From: JAXGQD01 sp964574395
Lineage (GTDB): Bacteria; Bacillota; Clostridia; Saccharofermentanales; Fastidiosipilaceae
Direction: 5' to 3'
Assembly: GCA_964574395.1 (NCBI GenBank)
Contig: CAZNNL010000022.1
Coordinates: 1 to 34,300 of the forward strand
DNA: 34,300 nucleotides
The position numbers were made by a program, and so were the translations under genes. Below are positions 22,535-31,267 of the stretch, piece by piece; position 1 is the first letter of the stretch; the number at the start of each line of letters is the position of its first letter. The notes below the pieces were generated by a model. The model did no database searches and had not been told where the DNA came from. It worked only from the letters and a program-made list of their open reading frames with translations.

Positions 22535-24387
22535 GTAGACAAGCCGGCCCCGGTGGCCATCATGGTGCAGGAGCGACAAGGGCCAAAGTAGAGAACCCGA
22601 TGCGCACCTTAAAACGTCTTTGGACATATTTAAAAATAAGCAAACTTGGCGTTCTTGTCGGACTCATAACAGTGACGCTCGGCTCACTGGGTTCTGTCGC
22701 AGGAAGTGGCTTACTCAAGCCGATAATTAATAGTCTAGTTGATGGTTCAGGCTTTGCAGTATTCGTAAGATATCTCCTGATCTTGGCAGTCATTATGCTA
22801 GCAAGTCAGCTCATGAATATGATCGGTTTCAGAACGATGGGTAAAATCGCGCAACGAACGAGTAAATTGATGCGGGATGAGATGTTTAGCCACATGCAGG
22901 CTTTGCCAATAAAATTCTACGACACCCACAAGCTTGGCGATTTAATGTCAACTTATACAAATGACATTGATAACATCAACCAAGCAATGGAGCAGACCCT
23001 GCCCAACATTTTAACTTCCATACTGACGCTAGTCGGCACCTTCATCATGATGATAATCATTAGTCCAATCTTGACTGTGATCGCCGTTTTGATGGTCGTC
23101 TTGATGATTTTTATTGTTGCTATTGTTGGCAAAAAGAGCGCCACAAACTTTCGCAACCAACAACAAAGCCTGGGGGACATCAACGGTTTTGTTGAAGAAA
23201 CCATGAATGGTCAAAAGGTCGTCAAAGTTTTTAACCGCGAAGCAGCTTCAGAAGCAGAATTTGAAACTAAGAATGAATCCTTACGTAAGTCCGCTACTAA
23301 GGCGCAGACTTTTGCCGTAATATTGATGCCCATTATGGGAAATTTGTCCTATATTTCTTACGCTTTAACTGCAGCGGTCGGTGCCGCCCTGGTTATCAAC
23401 GGCAGCTTAGATATCGGTTCTATTGGTGCTTTCCTGCAGTACAGTCGTTCTTTTTCCATGCCCCTCACACAGCTCAGTAACCAAATGAACCTCTTAATTG
23501 GAGCCGTTGCTGGTGCAGAGCGTGTCTTTAATTTAATGGATGAACCCATAGAAGAAAACGACGGAGACGTAACGATTGATAACTTGGGTGAAGCCAGAGA
23601 AGATTTGAAATGGCGCGTACCGCAAGTGGATGGCAGCGTGAAACTCATTCCTGTTAGAGGTGATATACGCTTCAAGAACGTCGATTTTTCATATGTGCCT
23701 GGTAAACAAGTAGTAAAAGACATAAGTCTATATGCCAAACCCGGTCAGAAGATTGCTCTTGTGGGTTCTACAGGTGCTGGCAAAACCACCATCACCAATC
23801 TACTAAACCGTTTCTACGAAATCGAGAAAGGCGTAATAACTTACGATAGCATTGACATCCGCAGAATATCGAAAGTGGCACTCAGACGAACTTTGGGTGT
23901 GGTTCTGCAAGACATACATCTCTTTGAAGGAACCATTGCTGACAATATTCGCTATGGAAAATTAGATGCGACGGAAGAGGAAATTATCAGCGCAGCCACA
24001 GTTGCCAATGCCCACACATTTATTACGCATTTCCCAGATGGCTATGACACCATGCTAGAAAGAGAAGGCTCTAATCTGTCGCAAGGTCAAAGGCAGCTCA
24101 TCGCAATCGCCAGGGCCGCCGTTGCTGATCCCGTTATCCTAGTGCTCGATGAAGCAACGTCTTCCATCGATACTCGTACAGAACGCCTGATTGAGTTGGG
24201 TATGGACGCTTTGATGCGTGGCAGAACGACTTTTTCTATTGCGCATCGTTTGTCGACGGTACGTCACTCTAACGCAATTATGGTTTTGGAACATGGAGAA
24301 ATCATCGAACGTGGCGATCACGACGACCTAATGGACTTAAAGGGTCGTTACTATGAGCTCAACATGGGTACTGTTGAATTAGATTAA
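22531..24387 (+). CDS. ABC exporter half-transporter, catalytic-site subunit
   Basis: A 618-residue partner of the preceding gene. A Gly/His-rich N-terminal stretch (SRQAGPGGHHGAGA) precedes six membrane helices (about 38-335). Walker A is GSTGAGKTT (412-420). Walker B is ILVLDEATSS with catalytic Glu541, and the switch His572 is in SIAHRLST. Its signature is LSQGQ (516-520) rather than LSGGQ. That fits the heterodimer rule: this weak signature faces the first subunit's degenerate site, while the first subunit's FSGGQ completes the active site here. About 340-378 is an extra acidic linker between the membrane and ATPase domains. No terminator is obvious after the stop. Confidence 0.93.
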   Translation: MSRQAGPGGHHGAGATRAKVENPMRTLKRLWTYLKISKLGVLVGLITVTLGSLGSVAGSGLLKPIINSLVDGSGFAVFVRYLLILAVIMLASQLMNMIGFRTMGKIAQRTSKLMRDEMFSHMQALPIKFYDTHKLGDLMSTYTNDIDNINQAMEQTLPNILTSILTLVGTFIMMIIISPILTVIAVLMVVLMIFIVAIVGKKSATNFRNQQQSLGDINGFVEETMNGQKVVKVFNREAASEAEFETKNESLRKSATKAQTFAVILMPIMGNLSYISYALTAAVGAALVINGSLDIGSIGAFLQYSRSFSMPLTQLSNQMNLLIGAVAGAERVFNLMDEPIEENDGDVTIDNLGEAREDLKWRVPQVDGSVKLIPVRGDIRFKNVDFSYVPGKQVVKDISLYAKPGQKIALVGSTGAGKTTITNLLNRFYEIEKGVITYDSIDIRRISKVALRRTLGVVLQDIHLFEGTIADNIRYGKLDATEEEIISAATVANAHTFITHFPDGYDTMLEREGSNLSQGQRQLIAIARAAVADPVILVLDEATSSIDTRTERLIELGMDALMRGRTTFSIAHRLSTVRHSNAIMVLEHGEIIERGDHDDLMDLKGRYYELNMGTVELD

Positions 24388-24463
24388 ATTAACCTTTAAC
24401 ACTGCGTCTGACTGTAGTTTTGAGGGCGTTTGGCAAAGGTAATTATGTTGGAAATCTGTATTA

Positions 24464-24510
24464 ATTGTGTTAAAATTTATGAATTATTGATAATAACAAG
24501 GATTACCTTG
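24464..24510 (+). promoter_or_regulatory. Promoter and small dyad upstream of oppA
   Basis: TTGTGT (24464-24469), an 18-base spacer and GATAAT (24488-24493) form a plausible promoter. Directly after, ACAAGG-ATTA-CCTTGT (24495-24510) is a perfect 6-bp dyad at the expected transcription start, a place suited to an operator or a 5' hairpin. GAGGAGG precedes the oppA ATG. Confidence 0.45.
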
Positions 24511-24530
24511 TATATTGAGGAGGAAATTAA

Positions 24531-27053
24531 ATGAGAAAATTTACATCTGTAAAATTGCTCGCCTCCGCTCTTTCGTTTAGCTTAGTCTTCGGGGCGCTGA
24601 TGGCTTGCGGTAACACCGCAACAACAGCACCAGCTGAAACTACAGCAGCAACAGAAAGTGCGGCGGAAACGACCACAGCTGCAGAAGCAGGAGAAACAAC
24701 GGTAGCGGAAGAAACAACCGCCAAAGTTGAAAGAACAGACAACGCTTTAGTTGTTGCTTACGACAATTTTAGCCAGAAGTTTAGCCCATTCTACGGTGAA
24801 ACAGCCTACGACATGGATGTTTCAGACTTAACGCAAGTAGCTATGCTTACTACTGATCGTGCAGGCGGAATTGTCTTCAACGCCGCTGACGGTGAAACGA
24901 TTGAATATAATGGCACCCCACATGATTATCAGGGTATCGCCAATCTAGTCATCGATAAAGATGATGAAGCTAAAAAAACAGTCTACAATTTTAAGCTAAA
25001 AGAAGGGATCAAATTCTCTGATGGCGAACCTTTGACTGCAGATGACGTAATCTTTTCCATGTATGTTTTACTAGACCCTACTTATAGTGGTTCTTCAACA
25101 TTGCGTTCATTGGATATCGTTGGCTTAAACGACTATCTAACACAAACTAGCACAGAAGTGTATGACAAATACAAAACCATGTATGAAGAAATCTATGCAG
25201 CTGGCCCTGACCACAGTTGGACCGATGCTGACGCATGGAGTGAAGAACAACAAAAATTCTTCTGGGAAAACCTAGAAAAAGTTTGGACAGAAGATGTTCA
25301 AGCAATTGTTGATACTGTTTTCAATGACTATGCTGATCAATATGCTGAAGAAACCATTGGTAAGACAGTCGACGAAATCGGTAAAGATGAAAATCTAAAA
25401 GTTGCTCTAGGTATGGCACTTTGGGGCTTCGCTGAAGTTAAAGATGGTAAAATGACCACTGCTTCAGGAAAAGAATTCGATATTAATGCTAATAAACTTC
25501 CTACCATAAAAGATTTCTATGAAGAAGCACACGCCAAATACGAAGGCAACCCTGTTACCTATTGGGAAACAGAAAAAGCTGACGATAGTTCAGTTGAAGG
25601 CGTTGCTCTAGCAAACTTTATCCAAGAGTATGGTCCAAAAGACGAAGCTATGGGTGGTGAAGGCATTCCTAATGTCTCTGGTATCCAAAAATTAGGTGAC
25701 TATGAAGTAGAAGTTACCTTGAATAATTTTGATGCTTCTGCTGTATACAAACTCGGCATCTCAGTTGCTCCACTACACTATTATGGTGATAAAGCACAGT
25801 ATGACTATGAAGCTAACAAATTTGGCCATCCTTATGGAGATCTCTCTTTAGTAGAGGCTAAAACAACACAACCTATGGGTGCAGGTCCTTACAAATTCGA
25901 TAGATACGAAAACAGAATTGTTTATTTCGAAGCTAACGAAAACTATTACAAAGGCGCACCAATTACCAAAAACGTGCAATTTAAAGAAACCGCCGAAGGC
26001 GACAAAGTGCCTGGCTTGCTCAGTGGTGATGCGGATATCGCTAACCCTTCCTTCAGCACTAACGTTGTCGATGAAATTAAAGCGGCTAACAGCAACGGTG
26101 AACTCGTTGGTGACAAGATTGTTACGAATACCGTAAACAACCTCGGTTATGGTTACATTGGAATTAATGCAACAACCGTTAACGTTGGTGGAGAACCCGC
26201 CTCTGAGGCTTCCAAAAACTTGCGTCGTGGATTCGCTACCGTTTTGGCGGTTTATCGCGACTTTACGGTTAACACTTTCTACGGTGAGCGTGCAAACGTC
26301 ATCAACTATCCTATCTCCGATACATCTTGGGCTGCTCCACAGCCAACAGACGAAGGTTATAAAATCGCTTTCTCGACTGGTGTAGACGGTGAAGAACTAT
26401 TCACTTCAGACATGAATGACGAAGCTAAGTACAAAGCTGCTATCGAAGCTGCTAAAGCTTACTTTGTAGCTGCTGGCTATACATTAGATGAAGCAACCGG
26501 AAAACTTACCGCAGCACCCGACGGAGCTAAATTACAATACGAAGCTATTATTCCCGCCGGCGGTAAAGGCGATCATCCAAACTTCAAACTCTTTGACAGT
26601 GCCAAACAAGCATTCGCAAGCATCGGCATGGATCTGGTTATTAACGACCCAGCTGACGGTAACGTACTGTGGGATAAACTGAATACCGGAACGCAAGAGA
26701 TTTGGTCCGCTGCTTGGGGCGCAACAATCGATCCCGATATGTTCCAAATTTACCACTCAAGTAACATCGTTGGCTTGCCTGGTGCAACCGAATCTAATCA
26801 CTATCAAATTCAAGACCCTGAACTTGACGATCTTATCATGGAAGCTCGTACCAGTGATGATCAAGCTTTCCGTAAGGCAACTTACAAAGCTGCACTAGAT
26901 GTCATCATTGACTGGGCAGTTGAAATTCCTGTTTATCAACGTCAAAACTGCTACGTCTTTAGCCCAGAACGTATTGACATTGAAACACTGGCTGAAGACC
27001 AAACGACATTCTACTCATGGTTATTAGAAATTGAAAAACTAGCGATGAAATAA
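24531..27053 (+). CDS. oppA: Oligopeptide ABC transporter substrate-binding lipoprotein (enlarged)
   Basis: An 840-residue family-5 solute-binding protein. The signal peptide ends in the lipobox LMAC with Cys26 as the lipid anchor. A Thr/Ala/Glu-rich linker (27-70) follows. The family signature FKLKEGIKFSDGEPLTADDV is at 154-173. Usual length is about 540-600 residues; the excess includes an acidic, aromatic-rich stretch at about 205-380 that interrupts the fold before the conserved LGDYEVEVTL strand. It captures peptides outside the membrane for the OppBCDF complex encoded next. A strong hairpin after its stop (27090-27117) should make oppA more highly expressed than the rest. Confidence 0.92.
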   Translation: MRKFTSVKLLASALSFSLVFGALMACGNTATTAPAETTAATESAAETTTAAEAGETTVAEETTAKVERTDNALVVAYDNFSQKFSPFYGETAYDMDVSDLTQVAMLTTDRAGGIVFNAADGETIEYNGTPHDYQGIANLVIDKDDEAKKTVYNFKLKEGIKFSDGEPLTADDVIFSMYVLLDPTYSGSSTLRSLDIVGLNDYLTQTSTEVYDKYKTMYEEIYAAGPDHSWTDADAWSEEQQKFFWENLEKVWTEDVQAIVDTVFNDYADQYAEETIGKTVDEIGKDENLKVALGMALWGFAEVKDGKMTTASGKEFDINANKLPTIKDFYEEAHAKYEGNPVTYWETEKADDSSVEGVALANFIQEYGPKDEAMGGEGIPNVSGIQKLGDYEVEVTLNNFDASAVYKLGISVAPLHYYGDKAQYDYEANKFGHPYGDLSLVEAKTTQPMGAGPYKFDRYENRIVYFEANENYYKGAPITKNVQFKETAEGDKVPGLLSGDADIANPSFSTNVVDEIKAANSNGELVGDKIVTNTVNNLGYGYIGINATTVNVGGEPASEASKNLRRGFATVLAVYRDFTVNTFYGERANVINYPISDTSWAAPQPTDEGYKIAFSTGVDGEELFTSDMNDEAKYKAAIEAAKAYFVAAGYTLDEATGKLTAAPDGAKLQYEAIIPAGGKGDHPNFKLFDSAKQAFASIGMDLVINDPADGNVLWDKLNTGTQEIWSAAWGATIDPDMFQIYHSSNIVGLPGATESNHYQIQDPELDDLIMEARTSDDQAFRKATYKAALDVIIDWAVEIPVYQRQNCYVFSPERIDIETLAEDQTTFYSWLLEIEKLAMK

Positions 27054-27089
27054 AAAACGCTATTGAGCAGTTAGTCTAATATGGATCAA

Positions 27090-27121
27090 GCGAGCTCACC
27101 CAAGTAGGTGAGCTCGCATTT
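27090..27121 (+). terminator. Internal (leaky) terminator between oppA and oppB
   Basis: GCGAGCTCACC (27090-27100) pairs perfectly over 11 bp with GGTGAGCTCGC (27107-27117) around a 6-base loop, followed by ATTTTC. The T-run is short, so partial read-through is likely. The gap to oppB (27161) is the largest within the operon. Confidence 0.75.
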
Positions 27122-27160
27122 TCATAACATAAACTAGGACGGGGATAAAAGAAGAAAGAT

Positions 27161-28222
27161 ATGAATATCTTAAAGACATTTCTCAAACCATTTGTTTGGT
27201 TTTTTGGACGTATTTGGGATGGTCTCACATCGAATACGGGGCGATTCATAATAAAGCGTATATTAATCAGTATAGTCATATTGTTTTTTGTAGGACTGAT
27301 TGTTTATACCTTAATGAGAAGCTTACCAACTTCGTATATTGAATCTATCGCACGTGAACGATCTGCTAAGCAAGGCGCTAAACCATATACTGAAATGCTT
27401 GCAGAACTTAGAACGCTATATAGCTTTGATAAAACCATCATCGAAGGTTATTTTGTCTGGCTGGGTAATGCACTAAGAGGGCAGTTCGGCTCTAGTTGGT
27501 TCTTCAATATTGATGTTGTTGAAAAATTTAAAAGTGTTATCTGGTATTCAGTAGCATTGGGTGGGGTATCACTTGTCTTGTATACCTTGATATCAATTCC
27601 TCTCGGCATTATTTCTGCTTATCGTCAATACAGCTGGAGTGACTATACAATTACTGTTATTGCTTTAATTGGGATTTCGTTGCCGACTTTCTTTTTTGCC
27701 ACTATCCTTAAAGTAATCTTTTCGCTTAATTTAGGCTGGCTTGATCTATATGGCATCGTCAGCCGTAATTACATGCAGTTAAGTCCTGTCGGTAAGATTA
27801 TCGATATGGCTAAACATTTAATTATGCCTACTTTGACCATCGTAATTATTAGCATTGGTTCTTTAATGCGTTATACACGCACCAACATGTTGGAAGTTTT
27901 AGGATCAGACTACATTCGTACCGCGAGAGCGAAAGGTGTTAGCGAACGTAAAGTCGTTTACTATCATGCTTTCCGTAATACCCTGATTCCGCTTGTTACT
28001 ATAGTTGGCGGATCCTTGCCTGGTTTATTCTCAGGTGCACTTATTACTGAAACGCTGTTTATGATTCCAGGAATTGGTTGGACTTCTTATCAAGCAATGG
28101 TTGGGGGAGACATTCCATTTTCTATGTTCTATCTGACGTTTATAGCCGCAATGACGCTACTCGGAAATTTGATTTCTGATATTTTATACGCCGTGGTTGA
28201 TCCGCGTGTAAGAATTGGTTAA
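27161..28222 (+). CDS. oppB: Oligopeptide ABC transporter permease OppB
   Basis: A 353-residue inner membrane permease with six predicted helices: one near 36-52, then five from about 125 on. RYTRTNMLEVLGSDYIRTAR and AKGVSERKVVYYHAFRNTL form the EAA loop that docks to the ATPases. PGLFSGALITETLFMIPGIG is the usual conserved segment before the last helices. It is somewhat longer than DppB/OppB because of an extended N-terminus. The ATG is preceded only by the weak purine stretch AAGAAGAAAG, so translation may be low compared with oppC, which has AAGGAGG. Confidence 0.94.
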   Translation: MNILKTFLKPFVWFFGRIWDGLTSNTGRFIIKRILISIVILFFVGLIVYTLMRSLPTSYIESIARERSAKQGAKPYTEMLAELRTLYSFDKTIIEGYFVWLGNALRGQFGSSWFFNIDVVEKFKSVIWYSVALGGVSLVLYTLISIPLGIISAYRQYSWSDYTITVIALIGISLPTFFFATILKVIFSLNLGWLDLYGIVSRNYMQLSPVGKIIDMAKHLIMPTLTIVIISIGSLMRYTRTNMLEVLGSDYIRTARAKGVSERKVVYYHAFRNTLIPLVTIVGGSLPGLFSGALITETLFMIPGIGWTSYQAMVGGDIPFSMFYLTFIAAMTLLGNLISDILYAVVDPRVRIG

Positions 28223-28236
28223 GGAAGGAGGCAATT

Positions 28237-30024
28237 ATGAATAATTTAGATAATGAAAAAGAAAAAGATTTGATGCCTCCACATAATGGAGAACATGACC
28301 TTGATCAAAAAGCTGCAACAGTGGGGGACGAGACACTTGCTTTGGACGATGCGAGACGTGTTAAAGTTTTGTCGCCAAACGCTCTTGTCATTAAACGATT
28401 CGTACGAAACCGCCTGGCCATTATTGGCTTAGTAATAATAATTTTCATGTTTATCTTTTCATTTATTGGAGGCATCGTGTCTCCCTACAATGAAGATGAG
28501 ATTTTTTCTAAGTATGCTCCTCTAATGCAAAATTATGCTGCAGTGACAAAAAATGAAGAATTGCGTTATACCGTGAAAACGGGGGACAGCTTTAGTTCAG
28601 TTGCTAAAGCACGCTTTATCGGTGCTATTGCAAACGAGCAGACAACATTCAAAACACAAGATACTGAGTACAATTACCGTAAACTTTCTGACAATATTTA
28701 TGTCATATCGACCTTGAGTAAATTCGCTGACTCCAGAAAAATTGGTGACAGTTATCGCATAAACCCTGTTGAAGGTAGTGTGGATGCAGCATTTACAGCA
28801 GCGTTTACGTCTGCCATGGATAAGGGTGAAACGAACTTTATTTATGACGGCGTGAATTATCAAATAATTCCGGAAAAAGTAGTTATTAATATTTTTGCCC
28901 CGGAAGACATCGTTATTGCGAGTAATCTAGTCTTTAATGCAGCTAAGGCTGATAATAAAACTGGTTTTGAACTCTTTTCTAAAGCAGCTACTGCATTGCT
29001 AGACAAAGAAAATGAGATCGAATTTGATGGCAAAACGCTTGCTCTAAGCCTTGAAGACGAGGACATCGTCATGACCGATAAGGCAAGCGGGGAAGTATAC
29101 GCCAATCTCTCGCCTTACGTCATTCAATCAGCCAGAGGCAATGAGTTTATTCCGCTTGACTTGAAAAATAAATTTAGAGAAGCGATTGAAGCGGGAGACA
29201 AAACAATTACATCTGGTAGCGGTGAAACAGCTGTAGATTACACAATCGAACGAGACAATAAAATCTGGAATATTCGCTCAGCCAAAGATACTTACGTTGC
29301 TGATACCTATTCTGCGCCAAGTGGTGAACACTGGCTCGGTACTGACAAAAACGGTATGGATGTTATGACTAGGTTGATGTACGGTGGTCGTGTCTCGCTC
29401 CTCATCGGCTTCATTGTTGTATTTATATCCATGGTCCTAGGAACTATCTTGGGTGGTATTTCCGGCTACTTTGGAGGCTGGATTGATAATCTTATCATGC
29501 GTATTGTTGACGTATTCTACTGTATTCCATCCATGCCCATTATCATTATTCTTGGTGCCGCGATGGACCAGATGCGCGTTGCTCCACAGGAGCGTATGCT
29601 TTATCTCATGCTCATTCTAGGCTTTCTGGGCTGGCCAAGCATTGCACGAACAGTTAGGGGACAAATTCTTTCTCTCCGCGAACAGGAATTTATGTTGGCC
29701 ACAGAAGCAACCGGACTCAAAGTGCGAAAACGTATTTTCACACATTTGGTGCCGAACGTTATGCCCCAATTGATAGTCTTAGGATCAATGAGTGTTGGTG
29801 GCACGATTATCACAGAGTCAACCTTATCCTTCTTAGGACTGGGTGTAAAATATCCTTTTGCCTCCTGGGGCAATATTATCAATGACGTTACGAATTCTCA
29901 CGTTATGCAGAACTACTGGTTCGTTTGGGTGCCTGCGGGCATTTGTATTCTGATGACAGTTCTAGCATTTAACCTAATCGGTGATGGCCTTCGTGACGCC
30001 TATGACCCGAAAATGAACAGATGA
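28237..30024 (+). CDS. oppC: Oligopeptide ABC transporter permease OppC with large extracellular insertion
   Basis: A 595-residue permease, about twice the usual 300. A charged cytoplasmic N-terminus (1-57) leads to helix one (59-80). In normal OppC/DppC about 40-50 residues separate it from the conserved HWLGTDKNGMDV; here that motif is at 365-376, leaving an external insertion of about 280 residues. The insertion seems to hold three or four related units of about 36 residues (see findings). From 376 on the protein is ordinary: five helices, and the EAA loop ATEATGLKVRKRIFTHLVPN. Frame is intact, so it is a true insertion. AAGGAGG precedes the ATG; the stop overlaps the oppD ribosome site. 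Confidence 0.93.
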   Translation: MNNLDNEKEKDLMPPHNGEHDLDQKAATVGDETLALDDARRVKVLSPNALVIKRFVRNRLAIIGLVIIIFMFIFSFIGGIVSPYNEDEIFSKYAPLMQNYAAVTKNEELRYTVKTGDSFSSVAKARFIGAIANEQTTFKTQDTEYNYRKLSDNIYVISTLSKFADSRKIGDSYRINPVEGSVDAAFTAAFTSAMDKGETNFIYDGVNYQIIPEKVVINIFAPEDIVIASNLVFNAAKADNKTGFELFSKAATALLDKENEIEFDGKTLALSLEDEDIVMTDKASGEVYANLSPYVIQSARGNEFIPLDLKNKFREAIEAGDKTITSGSGETAVDYTIERDNKIWNIRSAKDTYVADTYSAPSGEHWLGTDKNGMDVMTRLMYGGRVSLLIGFIVVFISMVLGTILGGISGYFGGWIDNLIMRIVDVFYCIPSMPIIIILGAAMDQMRVAPQERMLYLMLILGFLGWPSIARTVRGQILSLREQEFMLATEATGLKVRKRIFTHLVPNVMPQLIVLGSMSVGGTIITESTLSFLGLGVKYPFASWGNIINDVTNSHVMQNYWFVWVPAGICILMTVLAFNLIGDGLRDAYDPKMNR

Positions 30025-30034
30025 GGTGAGCCCA

Positions 30035-31258
30035 GTGGCTAAAGATAATAAAAAGAAAAATGGCTATCTTACTGCGAAACAATCTCGTGAAATTACCAGA
30101 CATAATCGCAAGAAAATGGCCGAGTTCGAGAAACATATTACCAGAAAGAATCCCCCAGAATCTGAGTACATCACTGAAATGAAGGACCCCAAAAATATCG
30201 TCGAGTTCGATGACTTGCACACGTATTTCTTTACGAATAACGGAACCGTTAAAGCGGTTGATGGTGTTACCTTTAATGTGCCTGCTGGCAAAACTGTCGG
30301 CGTCGTCGGCGAAAGCGGCTGCGGTAAATCCGTGACCAGCCTTTCTCTGATGCGCATCTTACAACGCCCTCAAGGTCAGATTGTAGGAGGCTCAATCCGT
30401 TTCAATGATGGCGACAAAGCGTACAAAATTGAAGAAACCCCCATCGAAGTGATGCAGGAGCTACGTGGCAACGCCATGGCTATGATCTTCCAAGAACCCA
30501 TGACCAGCCTCAACCCTGTCTTTACCATTGGCACACAGTTGGATGAGGCCATCGCTTTACACAATGAGGGCTTGGATCAGAAGGAAATCAAGGGCCGTAG
30601 CATTGACATGTTAAATTTGGTTTCCATCGCCAACGCTGAAGGCGTATATAAAATGTATCCACACGAACTTTCCGGTGGCATGCGCCAACGTATTATGATA
30701 GCCATGGCTTTAGCATGTGACCCCAAACTCATCATTGCTGATGAACCCACGACTGCTTTAGACGTCACTATTCAAGCACAAATCCTTGATCTCTTACGAG
30801 AATTAAAGGACAAAATAAACAGTAGCATCATGCTGATTACGCATGACTTAGGTGTAATTGCAGAAATGGCTGACTATGTCGTGGTTATGTATGCCGGACG
30901 TATTATTGAACAAGGAACGGTGGAAGAAGTCTTCCATAACCCAGCTCATCCTTATACCTTGGGCTTGATGGCATCGAAACCGGCTTTGAGCAGAAAAGTT
31001 GAACGCCTGTACAGCATCCCTGGACAAGTGCCTAACCCCATTAATATGCCTAATTACTGTTATTTTAAAGACCGCTGCAATCATGCCTTTTATGCCTGTG
31101 AAGGGGACTACCCGCCAATCTACAAGCTCTCAGACACACATGAAGTGAGTTGCTATCTTTATGATGAGCGCTACAAAGACGAGCAAGAACCCGTAGATAG
31201 AGATTTACTAAACAAAGGCAACGGAGAAACAGACCAAGTTACGGTAGACCAACAATAG
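30035..31258 (+). CDS. oppD: Oligopeptide ABC transporter ATPase OppD
   Basis: A 407-residue ATPase with Walker A GESGCGKS, signature LSGGMRQR, Walker B LIIADEPTTALDV and switch LITHDLG. The C-terminal oligopeptide domain has CYFKDRCNHAFYACEGDYPP; its spaced cysteines are where related proteins can bind a [4Fe-4S] cluster. A basic N-terminal extension of about 55 residues (KKKNGYLTAKQSREITRHNR) is longer than usual. The start is put at GTG 30035, preceded by GAGGTGA that overlaps the oppC stop; GTG 30026 is in frame but inside that site. Confidence 0.95.
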   Translation: MAKDNKKKNGYLTAKQSREITRHNRKKMAEFEKHITRKNPPESEYITEMKDPKNIVEFDDLHTYFFTNNGTVKAVDGVTFNVPAGKTVGVVGESGCGKSVTSLSLMRILQRPQGQIVGGSIRFNDGDKAYKIEETPIEVMQELRGNAMAMIFQEPMTSLNPVFTIGTQLDEAIALHNEGLDQKEIKGRSIDMLNLVSIANAEGVYKMYPHELSGGMRQRIMIAMALACDPKLIIADEPTTALDVTIQAQILDLLRELKDKINSSIMLITHDLGVIAEMADYVVVMYAGRIIEQGTVEEVFHNPAHPYTLGLMASKPALSRKVERLYSIPGQVPNPINMPNYCYFKDRCNHAFYACEGDYPPIYKLSDTHEVSCYLYDERYKDEQEPVDRDLLNKGNGETDQVTVDQQ

Positions 31259-31267
31259 GAGAAACTG

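Noticed and set aside
25879..26756. Overlapping open frames of 60-85 codons within oppA
   Set aside because: They are shadow frames of a strongly coding gene, without ribosome sites or recognisable content.
28561..28620. LysM domain in the OppC insertion (YTVKTGDSFSSVAKAR)
   Set aside because: The first few residues resemble a LysM start, but the rest of the motif (the Asn/Pro-containing second half) is missing, and the segment fits the local repeat plan better.
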